Shown here in pieces: positions 44,777 through 53,337 of a stretch of 64,000 nucleotides of DNA. The position numbers and the translations under genes are program-made. The notes below the pieces were generated by a model that ran no database searches, had not been told where the DNA came from, and saw nothing but the letters and a program-made list of their open reading frames with translations. Numbering within the stretch: position 1 is the first letter of the stretch; every line of letters starts with the position of its first letter. Source of the DNA: an uncultured Emergencia sp. (lineage in GTDB: Bacteria > Bacillota > Clostridia > Peptostreptococcales > Anaerovoracaceae). The DNA is taken from NCBI GenBank assembly GCA_904420065.1, contig CAJFTU010000052.1:48872-112871 (forward strand), read 5' to 3'.

Positions 44777-45995
44777 CCGGACTCCTTCCGCAAACCGTCT
44801 GCACATCAGCTTCTTTGGCCGGAGAAACGCCGGAAAATCCAGCGTCGTCAACGCGATAACCGGTCAGGAGCTTTCCATCGTTTCCCAGGTTTTAGGAACC
44901 ACCACCGACCCGGTAAAAAAGGCTATGGAGCTGCTTCCCCTCGGACCGGTAGTCATCATCGACACGCCCGGTATCGATGACAGCGGCGAAGTGGGCGAAA
45001 AACGTGTGGAAAAAACCCTGCAGATTCTTCGGCAGACCGATATCGCCGTCCTGGTCATCGACCACTTCATCGGCTTTTCCTCAGAAGATCTGAATCTGAT
45101 CGATCAATTCAAAGAGAAACAGATACCTTTCATCGTGGCAATGAACAAGGTAGATCTGGATATGGAATCCCTCACCTCTGATGCTGACAGGAATACGCAG
45201 GAGAACTATACGTTCCCCCGCGTCCTGGTCAGCGCCCTGACCGGTCAGGGTATCGAAGACCTGAAAGAAAAGCTGGGCCAAATGGCCAAACCGCTGAAAA
45301 AAGACAGACAACTGATCACCGATCGACTGAAGGAAGGTGATCTGGTGATTCTGGTCACGCCTATCGATTCTTCAGCGCCCCAGGGGCGGCTTATTCTCCC
45401 GCAGGTGCAGACCATCCGCAATCTTTTAGACGGTCACTGCAGCTGTATGGTAACTCAATTGCCTCAGCTCCGCAGCTGTCTAAAAGCTCTGCGCTGCCCT
45501 CCGGCGCTGGTCATCACCGACAGCCAGGTATTCGGCCAGGTTAAAGAAATCGTTCCGGAAGATGTTCCCCTCACCTCTTTTTCTATTCTGTTCGCCCGCT
45601 TCAAAGGCATACTCAATGCTGCGGTCGGCGGCGCAAAGAAGCTGAAGGAACTGAAAGACGGGGACTGCCTTCTGATTTCCGAAGGCTGCACTCACCACAG
45701 ACAGTGTGAAGATATCGGAACCGTCAAACTTCCGGCATGGATAGAAAAATATACCGGAAAGAAACTGCAGTTCCGTTTTACCAGCGGAGGAGAATTTCCA
45801 CGAGATTTATCGAATTACGAACTGATCGTCCACTGCGGCGGCTGCATGCTCAACGAAAGAGAAATGCTGAGCCGAATGAAACAGGCGGAAACCGCCGGCG
45901 TGGCATTTACCAACTATGGAACGCTGATCGCGCAGATCAACGGTATTTTAGACAGGAGTCTGGAAATTTTTTATGATGAAAAACAGAATCACTGA
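44751..45995 (+). CDS. hydF: [FeFe]-hydrogenase maturation GTPase HydF
   Basis: A 414-residue GTPase and scaffold that transfers the 2Fe precursor to the hydrogenase. The N-terminal G domain has FGRRNAGKSSVVNAI (about 23-37), DTPGIDD (about 70) and NKVD (about 125). The C-terminal cluster-binding domain has ISEGCTHHRQCEDIG (about 304) and ELIVHCGGCMLNEREM (about 362), matching CxH...HCxxC. Overlaps hydG by 26 nt upstream and proB by 23 nt downstream, so the hyd genes run directly into proline biosynthesis. Confidence 0.97.
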   Translation: MARETSDFNRTPSANRLHISFFGRRNAGKSSVVNAITGQELSIVSQVLGTTTDPVKKAMELLPLGPVVIIDTPGIDDSGEVGEKRVEKTLQILRQTDIAVLVIDHFIGFSSEDLNLIDQFKEKQIPFIVAMNKVDLDMESLTSDADRNTQENYTFPRVLVSALTGQGIEDLKEKLGQMAKPLKKDRQLITDRLKEGDLVILVTPIDSSAPQGRLILPQVQTIRNLLDGHCSCMVTQLPQLRSCLKALRCPPALVITDSQVFGQVKEIVPEDVPLTSFSILFARFKGILNAAVGGAKKLKELKDGDCLLISEGCTHHRQCEDIGTVKLPAWIEKYTGKKLQFRFTSGGEFPRDLSNYELIVHCGGCMLNEREMLSRMKQAETAGVAFTNYGTLIAQINGILDRSLEIFYDEKQNH

Positions 45996-46785
45996 AAGCA
46001 AGAGAATCGTCGTCAAGGTCGGAACCTCGACGCTGACTCACCAAAGCGGAAAGATGAACATCCGCCATATCGAAGCCCTGTGCAAAGTTCTCAGCGATCT
46101 GCAGAACGCAGGCAGAGAAATCATCCTCGTTTCCTCTGGCGCTATCGGCGTCGGAATAGGAAAACTGGGTTTGTCCAGCCGGCCCGACGACACCGCCAAG
46201 AAGCAGGCTCTGGCTGCAATCGGGCAATGCGAGCTGATGTTCATGTACGATAAATTCTTTGGGGAGTTCAACCATACCGTGGCGCAGGTACTGCTCACGG
46301 CCGACGTCATCGATCAGCCGATCAGCCGGCAGAACGTACACAATACCTTCAGCGAACTCCTGCAGATCGGCGTAATTCCCATTGTCAACGAAAACGACAC
46401 GGTTGCCACCGACGAACTGGAGGGACGCAACTTTGGCGACAACGATACCCTTTCGGCTATTGTGGCCAAGTTAACTGAAGCTGATCTTCTCGTCATTCTG
46501 ACCGATATAGACGGCCTGTGCGACAAGGATCCGAGAGAAAATCCCGATGCGAAACGAATACCGCTGATCGAAACCATCGACGAAGAAATCGAAACCCTGG
46601 CAGGAGGCGCCGGTTCCCGGTTCGGTACCGGAGGCATGGCTACCAAAGTCAGCGCAGCCAAAATCGCCGGCCAGTCCGGAATACCCTGCTGCGTAATCAA
46701 AGGGGATCCGCCGTCCAGATTGTACGATCTGTTCGACGGAAAAGACATAGGAACCACGTTTATGATCAGGAGGAAGGAAAAATGA
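45973..46785 (+). CDS. proB: Glutamate 5-kinase
   Basis: A 270-residue amino acid kinase performing the first step of proline synthesis (glutamate to glutamyl 5-phosphate). It starts (M)MKNRITESKRIVVKVGTSTLTH, then LVSSGAIGVGIGKLG, NENDTVATDEL (about 138) and GTGGMATKVSAAKIA (about 215). It lacks the C-terminal PUA domain of the 367-residue E. coli enzyme, as in many Firmicutes. Overlaps hydF by 23 nt and proA by 4 nt (ATGA). Confidence 0.97.
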   Translation: MMKNRITESKRIVVKVGTSTLTHQSGKMNIRHIEALCKVLSDLQNAGREIILVSSGAIGVGIGKLGLSSRPDDTAKKQALAAIGQCELMFMYDKFFGEFNHTVAQVLLTADVIDQPISRQNVHNTFSELLQIGVIPIVNENDTVATDELEGRNFGDNDTLSAIVAKLTEADLLVILTDIDGLCDKDPRENPDAKRIPLIETIDEEIETLAGGAGSRFGTGGMATKVSAAKIAGQSGIPCCVIKGDPPSRLYDLFDGKDIGTTFMIRRKEK

Positions 46786-48020
46786 GTTTATCCGAATTAG
46801 GCGCCCGGGCAAAAGAAGCGGCTCAAACCCTTCGGACAAAAGATGACATAGAAAAAAAACAGGCCCTCATCCAAATCGCCGCAGCCCTGACAGACAATGC
46901 AGAGGAAATTCTGCTCCAGAATCAGAAGGATATCGAAACGGCCAGGGACAAGCTCTCTGCCTCGATGCTGGATCGTCTTACACTGACAAAAGAGCGAATC
47001 CGATCTATGGCAGAAGCCGTATCCGCCGTAGCGCAATGGCCCGATCCAGTGGGAAAAATACTCGAAGAGACGAAACGGCCCAACGGACTGATCATCCAGA
47101 AAACCGCCGTACCTCTGGGCGTTATCGGCATCATCTTTGAAGCCAGACCCAACGTAACCAGCGACTGCGCCGCTCTGTGCATTAAGGCGGGAAACGCCTG
47201 CATTCTCAGAGGCGGCAAGGAAGCTTTTCACTCCAATATGGCCATCGTCAGGGTTATGCGCGAAGCATTGACCCGTTCCTCTCTCGACGTCAACTGCATT
47301 CAGTTGGTAGAGGACACGCGCAGAGAGTCCGCGGAAGAGATGATGAAGATGACCGGATATCTGGATGTGCTCATCCCGAGAGGCGGCGCCGGACTGATCA
47401 AATCGGTTGTAGACAATGCGAAAGTTCCCGTCATCGAAACCGGTGTCGGCAACTGCCATATCTACATCGACAAAGCGGCCAATCCCGACATGGCAGCTGA
47501 TATCGTCTTCAATGCCAAAACCTCCAGACCTTCTGTGTGCAATGCCGCAGAAAAGGTCCTGGTTCACCGGGACGTCGCTTCCACCGTCCTTCCCCTGCTT
47601 GCGAAAAGGCTGGCCGAGAAAGAGGTCCAGCTTCGGGGCGATGCGGAAGCCTGCTCCATACTTCCCGGCGCCAAACCAGCCGCGGAAGAAGAATGGAGTC
47701 AGGAATACCTGGACTATGTGCTGGGGATAAAAGTGGTCGGCAGCATCGACGAAGCTATCCGTCACATCGAACAGTATTCCACCCATCACAGCGAAGCTAT
47801 CGTCACAGAGGATCTGCAGGCTGCGGACAAATTCCTCCGTTCTGTGGACTCGGCCGCGGTATATCACAACGCTTCCACTCGTTTTACCGACGGAGGAGAA
47901 ATGGGACTGGGCGCAGAAATCGGCATATCCACCCAGAAGCTTCACGCCAGAGGCCCTATGGGAGTGGACCAGCTGACCTCATACAAATATGTAATCAAAG
48001 GTAACGGACAGATTCGATAA
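46782..48020 (+). CDS. proA: Glutamate-5-semialdehyde dehydrogenase
   Basis: A 412-residue gamma-glutamyl phosphate reductase, the second step of proline synthesis. It starts MSLSELGARAKEAAQTL behind AGGAGGAAGG. Family blocks are PLGVIGIIFEARPNVTSDCAALCIKAGNA (about 108-136), IPRGGAGLIKSVVDNAKVPVIETGVGNCH and NAKTSRPSVCNAAEKVLVH, the Cys in PSVCNA being the catalytic nucleophile near residue 253. A start codon upstream of 46782 is in frame but lies inside proB and is not needed. ATGA-coupled to proB. Confidence 0.98.
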   Translation: MSLSELGARAKEAAQTLRTKDDIEKKQALIQIAAALTDNAEEILLQNQKDIETARDKLSASMLDRLTLTKERIRSMAEAVSAVAQWPDPVGKILEETKRPNGLIIQKTAVPLGVIGIIFEARPNVTSDCAALCIKAGNACILRGGKEAFHSNMAIVRVMREALTRSSLDVNCIQLVEDTRRESAEEMMKMTGYLDVLIPRGGAGLIKSVVDNAKVPVIETGVGNCHIYIDKAANPDMAADIVFNAKTSRPSVCNAAEKVLVHRDVASTVLPLLAKRLAEKEVQLRGDAEACSILPGAKPAAEEEWSQEYLDYVLGIKVVGSIDEAIRHIEQYSTHHSEAIVTEDLQAADKFLRSVDSAAVYHNASTRFTDGGEMGLGAEIGISTQKLHARGPMGVDQLTSYKYVIKGNGQIR

Positions 48021-48043
48021 AATTCCGCACAAAACCAACGCGG

Positions 48044-48102
48044 CGTTCATATGAATAAAACGTGAAAACTACAATCCGGGAGTGATTCATTCATATGAAC
48101 GC
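48044..48102 (+). promoter_or_regulatory. Perfect 14-bp inverted repeat spanning the ZIP start codon
   Basis: GCGTTCATATGAAT (48044-48057) and ATTCATATGAACGC (48089-48102) are exact inverted copies separated by 31 nt. The second arm contains the ATG of the ZIP gene (48095-48097). Each arm also contains the 10-bp palindrome TTCATATGAA. It can be read as an mRNA hairpin that hides the start codon, or as two operator sites. Confidence 0.7.
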
Positions 48103-48886
48103 AATAGTGTGGGCACTTTTGGGCACCCTGTTTACCTTCTCGGTAACTACACTGGGCGCCCTCAATGTTTTTTGGGTAAAAAAAGAAATCAGCAATACCT
48201 TTCAGGGGATTTTTCTGGGTTTTGCCGGCGGTGTGATGATCGCAGCCTCGGTCTGGTCCCTCCTTCTGCCCGGAATTCAAAGAGCAGAAGAAAACGGGCA
48301 GATCAGCTGGCTCGTCGTCAGCGGAGGATTTCTGCTGGGCGTCATCCTTCTCCTCCTTGCGGATAATCTACTGCAAAAGCGCTGTGAAAAACGGCTGTCA
48401 GACGGGAGAGTGACCAACCTCAGGCAGAGCACGTTAATGTTGATCACCGCTATCACCATTCACAATATTCCGGAAGGCATGGCTGTAGGGCTGGCCTTTT
48501 CTCTGGCTATGTCAGATCCGACAGATCCTGCCCTTTTCTCCGGCGCCGCCGCCCTGTCGCTGGGGATAGGCATCCAGAATTATCCTGAGGGCACGGCAGT
48601 TGCCCTTCCTTTGATTAAGGACGGCATGGGAAGAAAAAAGGCTTTTTTCCTCGGCAGCATGTCTGCCGTCGTAGAACCGGTATTCGGCGTTATTGCGGCA
48701 ATGATCGCTTCCTTTGTCACGCCTCTGATGCCGCTGCTCTTATCCTTTGCTGCCGGAACCATGATCTACGTGGTCGTCCAGGAACTGCTTCCCGAGGCTC
48801 AGGCCTGCGACGATGGAAAAACAGCTACGCTGGGATTTATAGCCGGCTTCCTGATCATGATGATCCTTGACGTCAGCCTCGGGTAA
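48095..48886 (+). CDS. ZIP-family divalent metal transporter (ZupT-like)
   Basis: A 263-residue membrane protein with eight expected spans. The metal-site helices carry HNIPEGMAVGLAFSLAM (about residues 126-142, His-x3-Glu-Gly) and GIQNYPEGTAVALPL (about 155), the ZIP/GufA signatures for zinc, iron or manganese uptake. A His-poor cytosolic loop separates spans 3 and 4. Weak GGGAG 12 nt upstream. A perfect inverted repeat embraces the start codon, suggesting metal-responsive or translational control. Metal specificity unknown. Confidence 0.88.
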   Translation: MNAIVWALLGTLFTFSVTTLGALNVFWVKKEISNTFQGIFLGFAGGVMIAASVWSLLLPGIQRAEENGQISWLVVSGGFLLGVILLLLADNLLQKRCEKRLSDGRVTNLRQSTLMLITAITIHNIPEGMAVGLAFSLAMSDPTDPALFSGAAALSLGIGIQNYPEGTAVALPLIKDGMGRKKAFFLGSMSAVVEPVFGVIAAMIASFVTPLMPLLLSFAAGTMIYVVVQELLPEAQACDDGKTATLGFIAGFLIMMILDVSLG

Positions 48887-48959
48887 TGCCAAAGACAACT
48901 TTTTTGTTTATTACACCATGTATTTTTAAAAAACATTGTACTTTTTTACAAATTCATGG

Positions 48960-48988
48960 TTGACAGACCATCAGAGCCGTGCTATGAT
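48960..48988 (+). promoter_or_regulatory. σA promoter of the T-box-trpB unit
   Basis: -35 TTGACA (48960-48965), 17-nt spacer, -10 TATGAT (48983-48988). Near-consensus; start expected near 48995. Confidence 0.88.
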
Positions 48989-49004
48989 GGAGAAAATTAA
49001 ATCA

Positions 49005-49298
49005 CAGACAAACCTTTGAGGGAGAGTAGTAAGCTTTGATACTTACATAGGAGAGAGCTGCAGGTGGTGAGATTGCAGCATGAAAAGGCAGAGCCGAATG
49101 GACTCCTGAGGGCAAACCGAACAGGGCGAAATTCTTTCCCCCAGTAGGAGCGCCGGAGAAGACACTCCGTTAACAAAGTCGGCATATGATAGTATGCGCT
49201 GAGTGGTCGCGGTTAACGCCGCGTCAAGCCGGGTGGCACCGCAAGAGAACTTATTACTCTTGTCCCAGCAGAAGATTTGTCTGGGACAGGAGTTTTTT
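49005..49298 (+). promoter_or_regulatory. T-box riboswitch specific for tRNA-Trp
   Basis: A full T-box leader. Stem I with AGGGAGAGTAGT and GGAGAGAGCTGCAGGTGGTGAGA-type motifs, a specifier GAATGGACTCC whose TGG (49099-49101) is the Trp codon, and the T-box GGGTGGCACCGC (49231-49242). The bulge UGGC is complementary to the GCCA 3' end expected for tRNA-Trp (discriminator G), an independent check of specificity. The terminator is ACTCTTGTCCCAG/CTGGGACAGGAGT (49256-49268, 49281-49293) plus a T run. Uncharged tRNA-Trp would stabilise the antiterminator and turn on the gene downstream. About 140 nt without a gene follow, including a small hairpin GATCCG/CGGATC. Confidence 0.95.
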
Positions 49299-49437
49299 AT
49301 TTGTCCTAACCGATCCGCAAATCGGATCGCAGGCAGATCCGATATCGTAAATTTCGAGAGTTTCTATTCTTTCGGAAATCACGAGTTAATCGGTATCGCA
49401 AAAGCTCCTGTCCATCGTAAAATGAAAGGAGCAAAAA

Positions 49438-50829
49438 ATGAAAAACGAAGCAAACAAAATTCCTTACAAAATCTATCTTGAAGAAAGCGAAATGCCTACC
49501 CAATATTACAACGTTCGGGCGGATATGAAGAAAAAACCGGCGCCTCTGCTTAATCCGGGAACACTGAAACCGATGACTTTCGACGAACTTCGTCCCGTCT
49601 TCTGCGACGAACTGATCAGGCAGGAGCTGGATGATACCACTGCATATTTCGATATTCCGCAGGAAATTCAGGATTTTTACAAAATGTACCGTCCTTCTCC
49701 TCTGGTCAGGGCCTACTGCCTTGAAGAGAAGCTGCAGACACCGGCAAAGATCTATTACAAGTTTGAGGGCAATAACACCAGTGGCAGTCACAAACTGAAT
49801 TCGGCTATCGCTCAGGCTTATTACGCCAAACAGCAAGGGCTCAAAGGCGTCACCACGGAAACGGGAGCCGGCCAGTGGGGAACCGCTCTCTCCATGGCCT
49901 GCGCATATTTGGGTTTAGACTGCAAAGTCTATATGGTCAAGGTTTCTTACGAACAAAAACCTTTCCGCAGAGAGGTGATGCGCACTTATGGAGCCCAGGT
50001 TACACCATCTCCTTCCGAATCCACTGAAATAGGAAGAAAAATTCTGTCGGAGCATCCTGGAACTACAGGCAGTCTGGGCTGCGCGATTTCTGAAGCGGTG
50101 GAAGACGCTACGACTCACGAGGGATACCGCTACGTCCTGGGCAGTGTTCTCTCTCAGGTTCTCCTTCATCAGAGCATTATCGGCCTGGAAACAAAAACCG
50201 CTATGGATAAATACGGCATTACACCGGATGTGATCATCGGCTGCGCCGGTGGCGGTTCCAATCTGGGAGGACTGATCTCCCCGTTCATGGGCGAAAAACT
50301 GCGCGGAGAAAAGGATTATCACTTTATCGCTGTAGAGCCTGCTTCCTGCCCGAGTCTGACCCGGGGAAAATATGTCTACGACTTCTGCGACACCGGAATG
50401 GTCTGCCCGCTGGCCAAAATGTATACGCTGGGAAGTGGATTCATTCCGTCTCCGAGCCATGCGGGAGGCCTGCGCTATCACGGGATGAGTTCTATCCTTT
50501 CCGAGCTTTACGATCAGGGGCTCATGGAGGCGCGCAGCGCAGAACAGACGGAGGTTTTCACTGCGGCAGAAGAATTCGCCAGAGTGGAAGGAATTCTCCC
50601 CGCACCGGAAAGCAGCCACGCCATAAAGGTGGCTATTGATGAAGCGCTGAAATGCAAAGAAACCGGTGAGGAAAAGACCATTCTCTTCGGTCTGACCGGA
50701 ACAGGCTACTTCGATCTAAAGGCTTACGAACAGTACAACAACGGCACTATGAAGGACTATATACCAACTGACGAAGAACTTCAGGCCGGATTCGACGGTA
50801 TTCCTAAGTTTCCTGGAAATGAAATATAA
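49438..50829 (+). CDS. trpB: Stand-alone tryptophan synthase beta chain, TrpB2 type
   Basis: A 463-residue PLP enzyme of the longer TrpB2 class, which joins indole and serine to tryptophan. The PLP lysine lies in NNTSGSHKLNSAIAQAYYAK (about residue 121). The glutamine-rich GAGQWGTAL, the phosphate-binding GCAGGGSNLGGL (about 264) and the ESSHAIK block near residue 388 are present. Strong AAAGGAG before the ATG. It is alone: no trpA or other trp gene lies next to it. With the Trp T-box this suggests indole salvage under Trp limitation rather than de novo synthesis (inference). Confidence 0.93.
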   Translation: MKNEANKIPYKIYLEESEMPTQYYNVRADMKKKPAPLLNPGTLKPMTFDELRPVFCDELIRQELDDTTAYFDIPQEIQDFYKMYRPSPLVRAYCLEEKLQTPAKIYYKFEGNNTSGSHKLNSAIAQAYYAKQQGLKGVTTETGAGQWGTALSMACAYLGLDCKVYMVKVSYEQKPFRREVMRTYGAQVTPSPSESTEIGRKILSEHPGTTGSLGCAISEAVEDATTHEGYRYVLGSVLSQVLLHQSIIGLETKTAMDKYGITPDVIIGCAGGGSNLGGLISPFMGEKLRGEKDYHFIAVEPASCPSLTRGKYVYDFCDTGMVCPLAKMYTLGSGFIPSPSHAGGLRYHGMSSILSELYDQGLMEARSAEQTEVFTAAEEFARVEGILPAPESSHAIKVAIDEALKCKETGEEKTILFGLTGTGYFDLKAYEQYNNGTMKDYIPTDEELQAGFDGIPKFPGNEI

Positions 50830-50872
50830 GAAAAAGAATACGGGAATAGCATAAAAGACACTTTTGCATAAG

Positions 50873-50921
50873 AAAAGCAGCTGTACGATATGTAACTCAC
50901 ATAACGAATGCAGCTGTTTTT
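50873..50921 (+). terminator. Probable terminator of trpB
   Basis: AAAAGCAGCTG pairs with CAGCTGTTTTT across an internal ATGT/ACAT helix and ends in a T run. Read from the other strand it could also end the opposing MFS transcript. Confidence 0.65.
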
Positions 50922-50967
50922 CATTGTCTCTTCTCAATTTGGCCTGCGGGCGGCAGTTCTCTTGTGT

Positions 50968-52338
50968 CTATGCCCGCTTTCTCTTCACGGACAGAAAAAT
51001 TCCCAACACGCAGAGCGCAAAGAATACGGCGAAGGACAGATGCATCGTCGCAATGACATCTTCCGGCGGAGCCGTGTCCAGGGCGGTATCCCCCAGTGTA
51101 AAGCCGATTACCACCGTAACGGCTGCCATACTGGATGACTGTCCCACCGTCCGCATCGTGGCCAGAATAGAATTGGCCACACTGTACTCTTCCTTCTCAA
51201 CACAGGACATAATCGCGTTGTTGTTAGGCGATGCAAAGAGAGCGAAGCCGAAACCGGCTATCGTCAGTGTCAGAAGAATACTCCACAGCGGCGTATCGTC
51301 CGATATAAAATAAAGCATACCCAGTGCGGCGGCACAGAAACCCATTCCCGCGCTGGCCAGTTTGTAAGGCGGTATCCGATCGGAAAGGCGCCCCATGACC
51401 GGTGAAAACAGAGCCTGCACCGCAGGCTGAACGATTAGAATTAAGCCTGCCGTTCCAGAAGAGAATCCCATCACGACCTGCAGATAGATGCTCATTAAAT
51501 AGCTTATGGCATAAGTTGCCCCATAATTGAGGAGAGCCGCTAAATTAGAAAACGTAAATACCAAATCCCGCGAAAACATGGACACCCGAATGGTCGGCTC
51601 CTTTACCCGGAGTTCGACGAATACAAAGGCCGCCCCTGCTGCTGCTCCGCAGAGCAGGATCATCCAACCATAGCGCAGCACAGACAGATTGGTCAGACCG
51701 TATAAAAACAGAACGATCGACAGGATATAGAGGAAATTCCCCGGCACATCTACTTTCACGTCTTTTGTTCCGACATTTCTTTGTGGAATTCCCTTCGCCG
51801 TCACGATGAGGACGATCAGGGAAACCGCTGCAACAGAGACGAAAATCGCTCTCCAGTTGATATAGTTGTTCAAAAATCCACCGATTACCGGCCCCAAAGA
51901 CAGTCCGACATAAACAGAAGCTGACGAAATTCCAAGAACTCTTCCCCTCTGATCAGCCGGATAGGCTCCGATTAGAATCGCGTTATTAGTCGCAAAGATC
52001 ATCGACGCGCCAAAGCCCTGCACAATCCGGAAAGCAAGGAGAATCCGGATATCCGTGCAGAACGCGCAGCTCAGGGACATCACGGCGAAGATTCCTATAC
52101 CGAGAATCAGTATTTTCCGCCTTCCCACCGCGTCGGCAATTTTTCCAAAAGGCACACTCATCGCCGCTACAGAAAGAGTATAGGCAGTAACGATCCAACC
52201 CACCATCGTCGCGCCGATACCGAATTCCTTTTCCATGGCGGGAATAGACAGATTCAGTGCGCTTCCCATAAACGTAGTCAGAAAGGCCGTCATCACCACT
52301 ACGTGCAGAATCGTCTTCTGTTCTCTTGTTTCTGTCAA
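50968..52338 (-). CDS. MFS transporter, DHA2-like drug:H+ antiporter
   Basis: A 456-residue multi-span permease (about 12-14 spans). The first half has the MFS motif GKIADAVGRRKILILG, the antiporter motif C SSASVYVGLSLGPVIGGFL and RIVQGFGASMIFATNNAIL. These place it with drug or metabolite exporters. I set the start at TTG 52338, 6 nt behind a perfect GGAGGTG; an in-frame TTG at 52353 would overlap the Shine-Dalgarno. Divergent from trmO, with an AT-rich inverted repeat between them. Substrate unknown. Confidence 0.85.
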   Translation of the reverse strand: MTETREQKTILHVVVMTAFLTTFMGSALNLSIPAMEKEFGIGATMVGWIVTAYTLSVAAMSVPFGKIADAVGRRKILILGIGIFAVMSLSCAFCTDIRILLAFRIVQGFGASMIFATNNAILIGAYPADQRGRVLGISSASVYVGLSLGPVIGGFLNNYINWRAIFVSVAAVSLIVLIVTAKGIPQRNVGTKDVKVDVPGNFLYILSIVLFLYGLTNLSVLRYGWMILLCGAAAGAAFVFVELRVKEPTIRVSMFSRDLVFTFSNLAALLNYGATYAISYLMSIYLQVVMGFSSGTAGLILIVQPAVQALFSPVMGRLSDRIPPYKLASAGMGFCAAALGMLYFISDDTPLWSILLTLTIAGFGFALFASPNNNAIMSCVEKEEYSVANSILATMRTVGQSSSMAAVTVVIGFTLGDTALDTAPPEDVIATMHLSFAVFFALCVLGIFLSVKRKRA

Positions 52339-52372
52339 CCAACTCACCTCCAAAACATGCCTTATTATTTTA

Positions 52373-52394
52373 TCACAAATTTTTTATTTTGTGA
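52373..52394. promoter_or_regulatory. Inverted repeat TCACAAA-N8-TTTGTGA between the MFS and trmO genes
   Basis: Seven-bp perfect arms (52373-52379 and 52388-52394) with an AT-only centre, 35 nt upstream of the MFS start codon. Position fits an operator for the transporter gene. The arms are arranged outward relative to CRP/FNR and Rex half-sites, so I do not assign a regulator. Confidence 0.45.
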
Positions 52395-52624
52395 CAGCAT
52401 ATATAGGATGAAACGCAAGGCGCTTTCTGGTAAAATTTTCTTTTTCTGCGGCCACATATCGGTCGAAAATCCCACAATCAAGCGGTCGGTCTATTTTCCC
52501 GGGATACACCTCCTTGCCTCTGTCCGCATTCATACCGTCCCGCTTCTGCAATTTTCTTTTTTCTTCCGGACAGCTGTGTTAAAATATTCCTATGAAACAT
52601 CAGAAAAGCAGAAAGGAGCGAATC

Positions 52625-53332
52625 ATGGATACATTTACCCTCAGACCCGTCGCCTACATGGAAAGCTGTTTTCCAACAAAATTCGGCATTCCCCGGCAAA
52701 GTGGCCTTGCGCCTCACCTGCAGGGACGCATTATCTTTGAGAAGGATTACCGCAGCGCCGATGCTCTGCGAGGTTTGGAGGACTTTTCTCACATCTGGCT
52801 GATCTGGTCCTTTTCAGAGAATCCGACAGACAAATGGAATCCCACCGTTCGACCGCCCCGGTTGGGCGGCAACAAAAGAATCGGCGTCTTTGCTTCCCGC
52901 TCCCCTTTTCGTCCCAACGGTCTGGGGATTTCCTGCGTAAAAATAGAAAAAATAGAAGAAGATCCCTGCCTGGGGCCAGTCATCCTGGTTTCCGGGGCTG
53001 ATCTGATGGATGGCACGCCCATTTTCGATATCAAACCGTATATCACTCTGGACTGTCATCCTGAAGCTGTCTGCGGCTTTCAGGAAAAAACGGCAGATTA
53101 TCACCTGTCGGTAGAGGATCCTGACGGTCTCCTTGCCGGAATCCCTCAAAATCTGCAGAGAGGTCTTCTTGAAGCTTTATCCCAGGATCCCCGGCCGGCC
53201 TATCAAGACGATCCGAACCGGATCTACGGAATCCCGTTCGCCGGTTTTGACGTTCATTTCAGAACCGATGGATACCATCTTGTCCTGACGCAGATTGTAA
53301 AAACAGCGCAGATTGTAAAAACAGAAAGGTAG
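52625..53332 (+). CDS. trmO: tRNA (N6-threonylcarbamoyladenosine(37)-N6)-methyltransferase TrmO
   Basis: A 235-residue TrmO/TsaA protein that methylates t6A37 to m6t6A in tRNA-Thr(GGU)-type tRNAs. It has the single-sheet SAM fold with RPVAYMESCFPTKFGIPRQSGL, IWLIWSFSEN, RPPRLGGNKRIGVFASRSPFRPNGLGISCVKI (about 78-110) and DGTPIFDIKPYI. Start ATG 52625 has AAAGGAG 8 nt upstream. The C-terminus carries a recent in-frame 18-bp tandem duplication (53289-53306, 53307-53324) that repeats QIVKT. Confidence 0.93.
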   Translation: MDTFTLRPVAYMESCFPTKFGIPRQSGLAPHLQGRIIFEKDYRSADALRGLEDFSHIWLIWSFSENPTDKWNPTVRPPRLGGNKRIGVFASRSPFRPNGLGISCVKIEKIEEDPCLGPVILVSGADLMDGTPIFDIKPYITLDCHPEAVCGFQEKTADYHLSVEDPDGLLAGIPQNLQRGLLEALSQDPRPAYQDDPNRIYGIPFAGFDVHFRTDGYHLVLTQIVKTAQIVKTER

Positions 53333-53337
53333 AAAAA

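Noticed and set aside
52373..52394. CRP/FNR or Rex binding site
   Set aside because: The arms are TCACAAA...TTTGTGA, the reverse order of TGTGA...TCACA and TTGTGAA...TTCACAA, so neither consensus fits.
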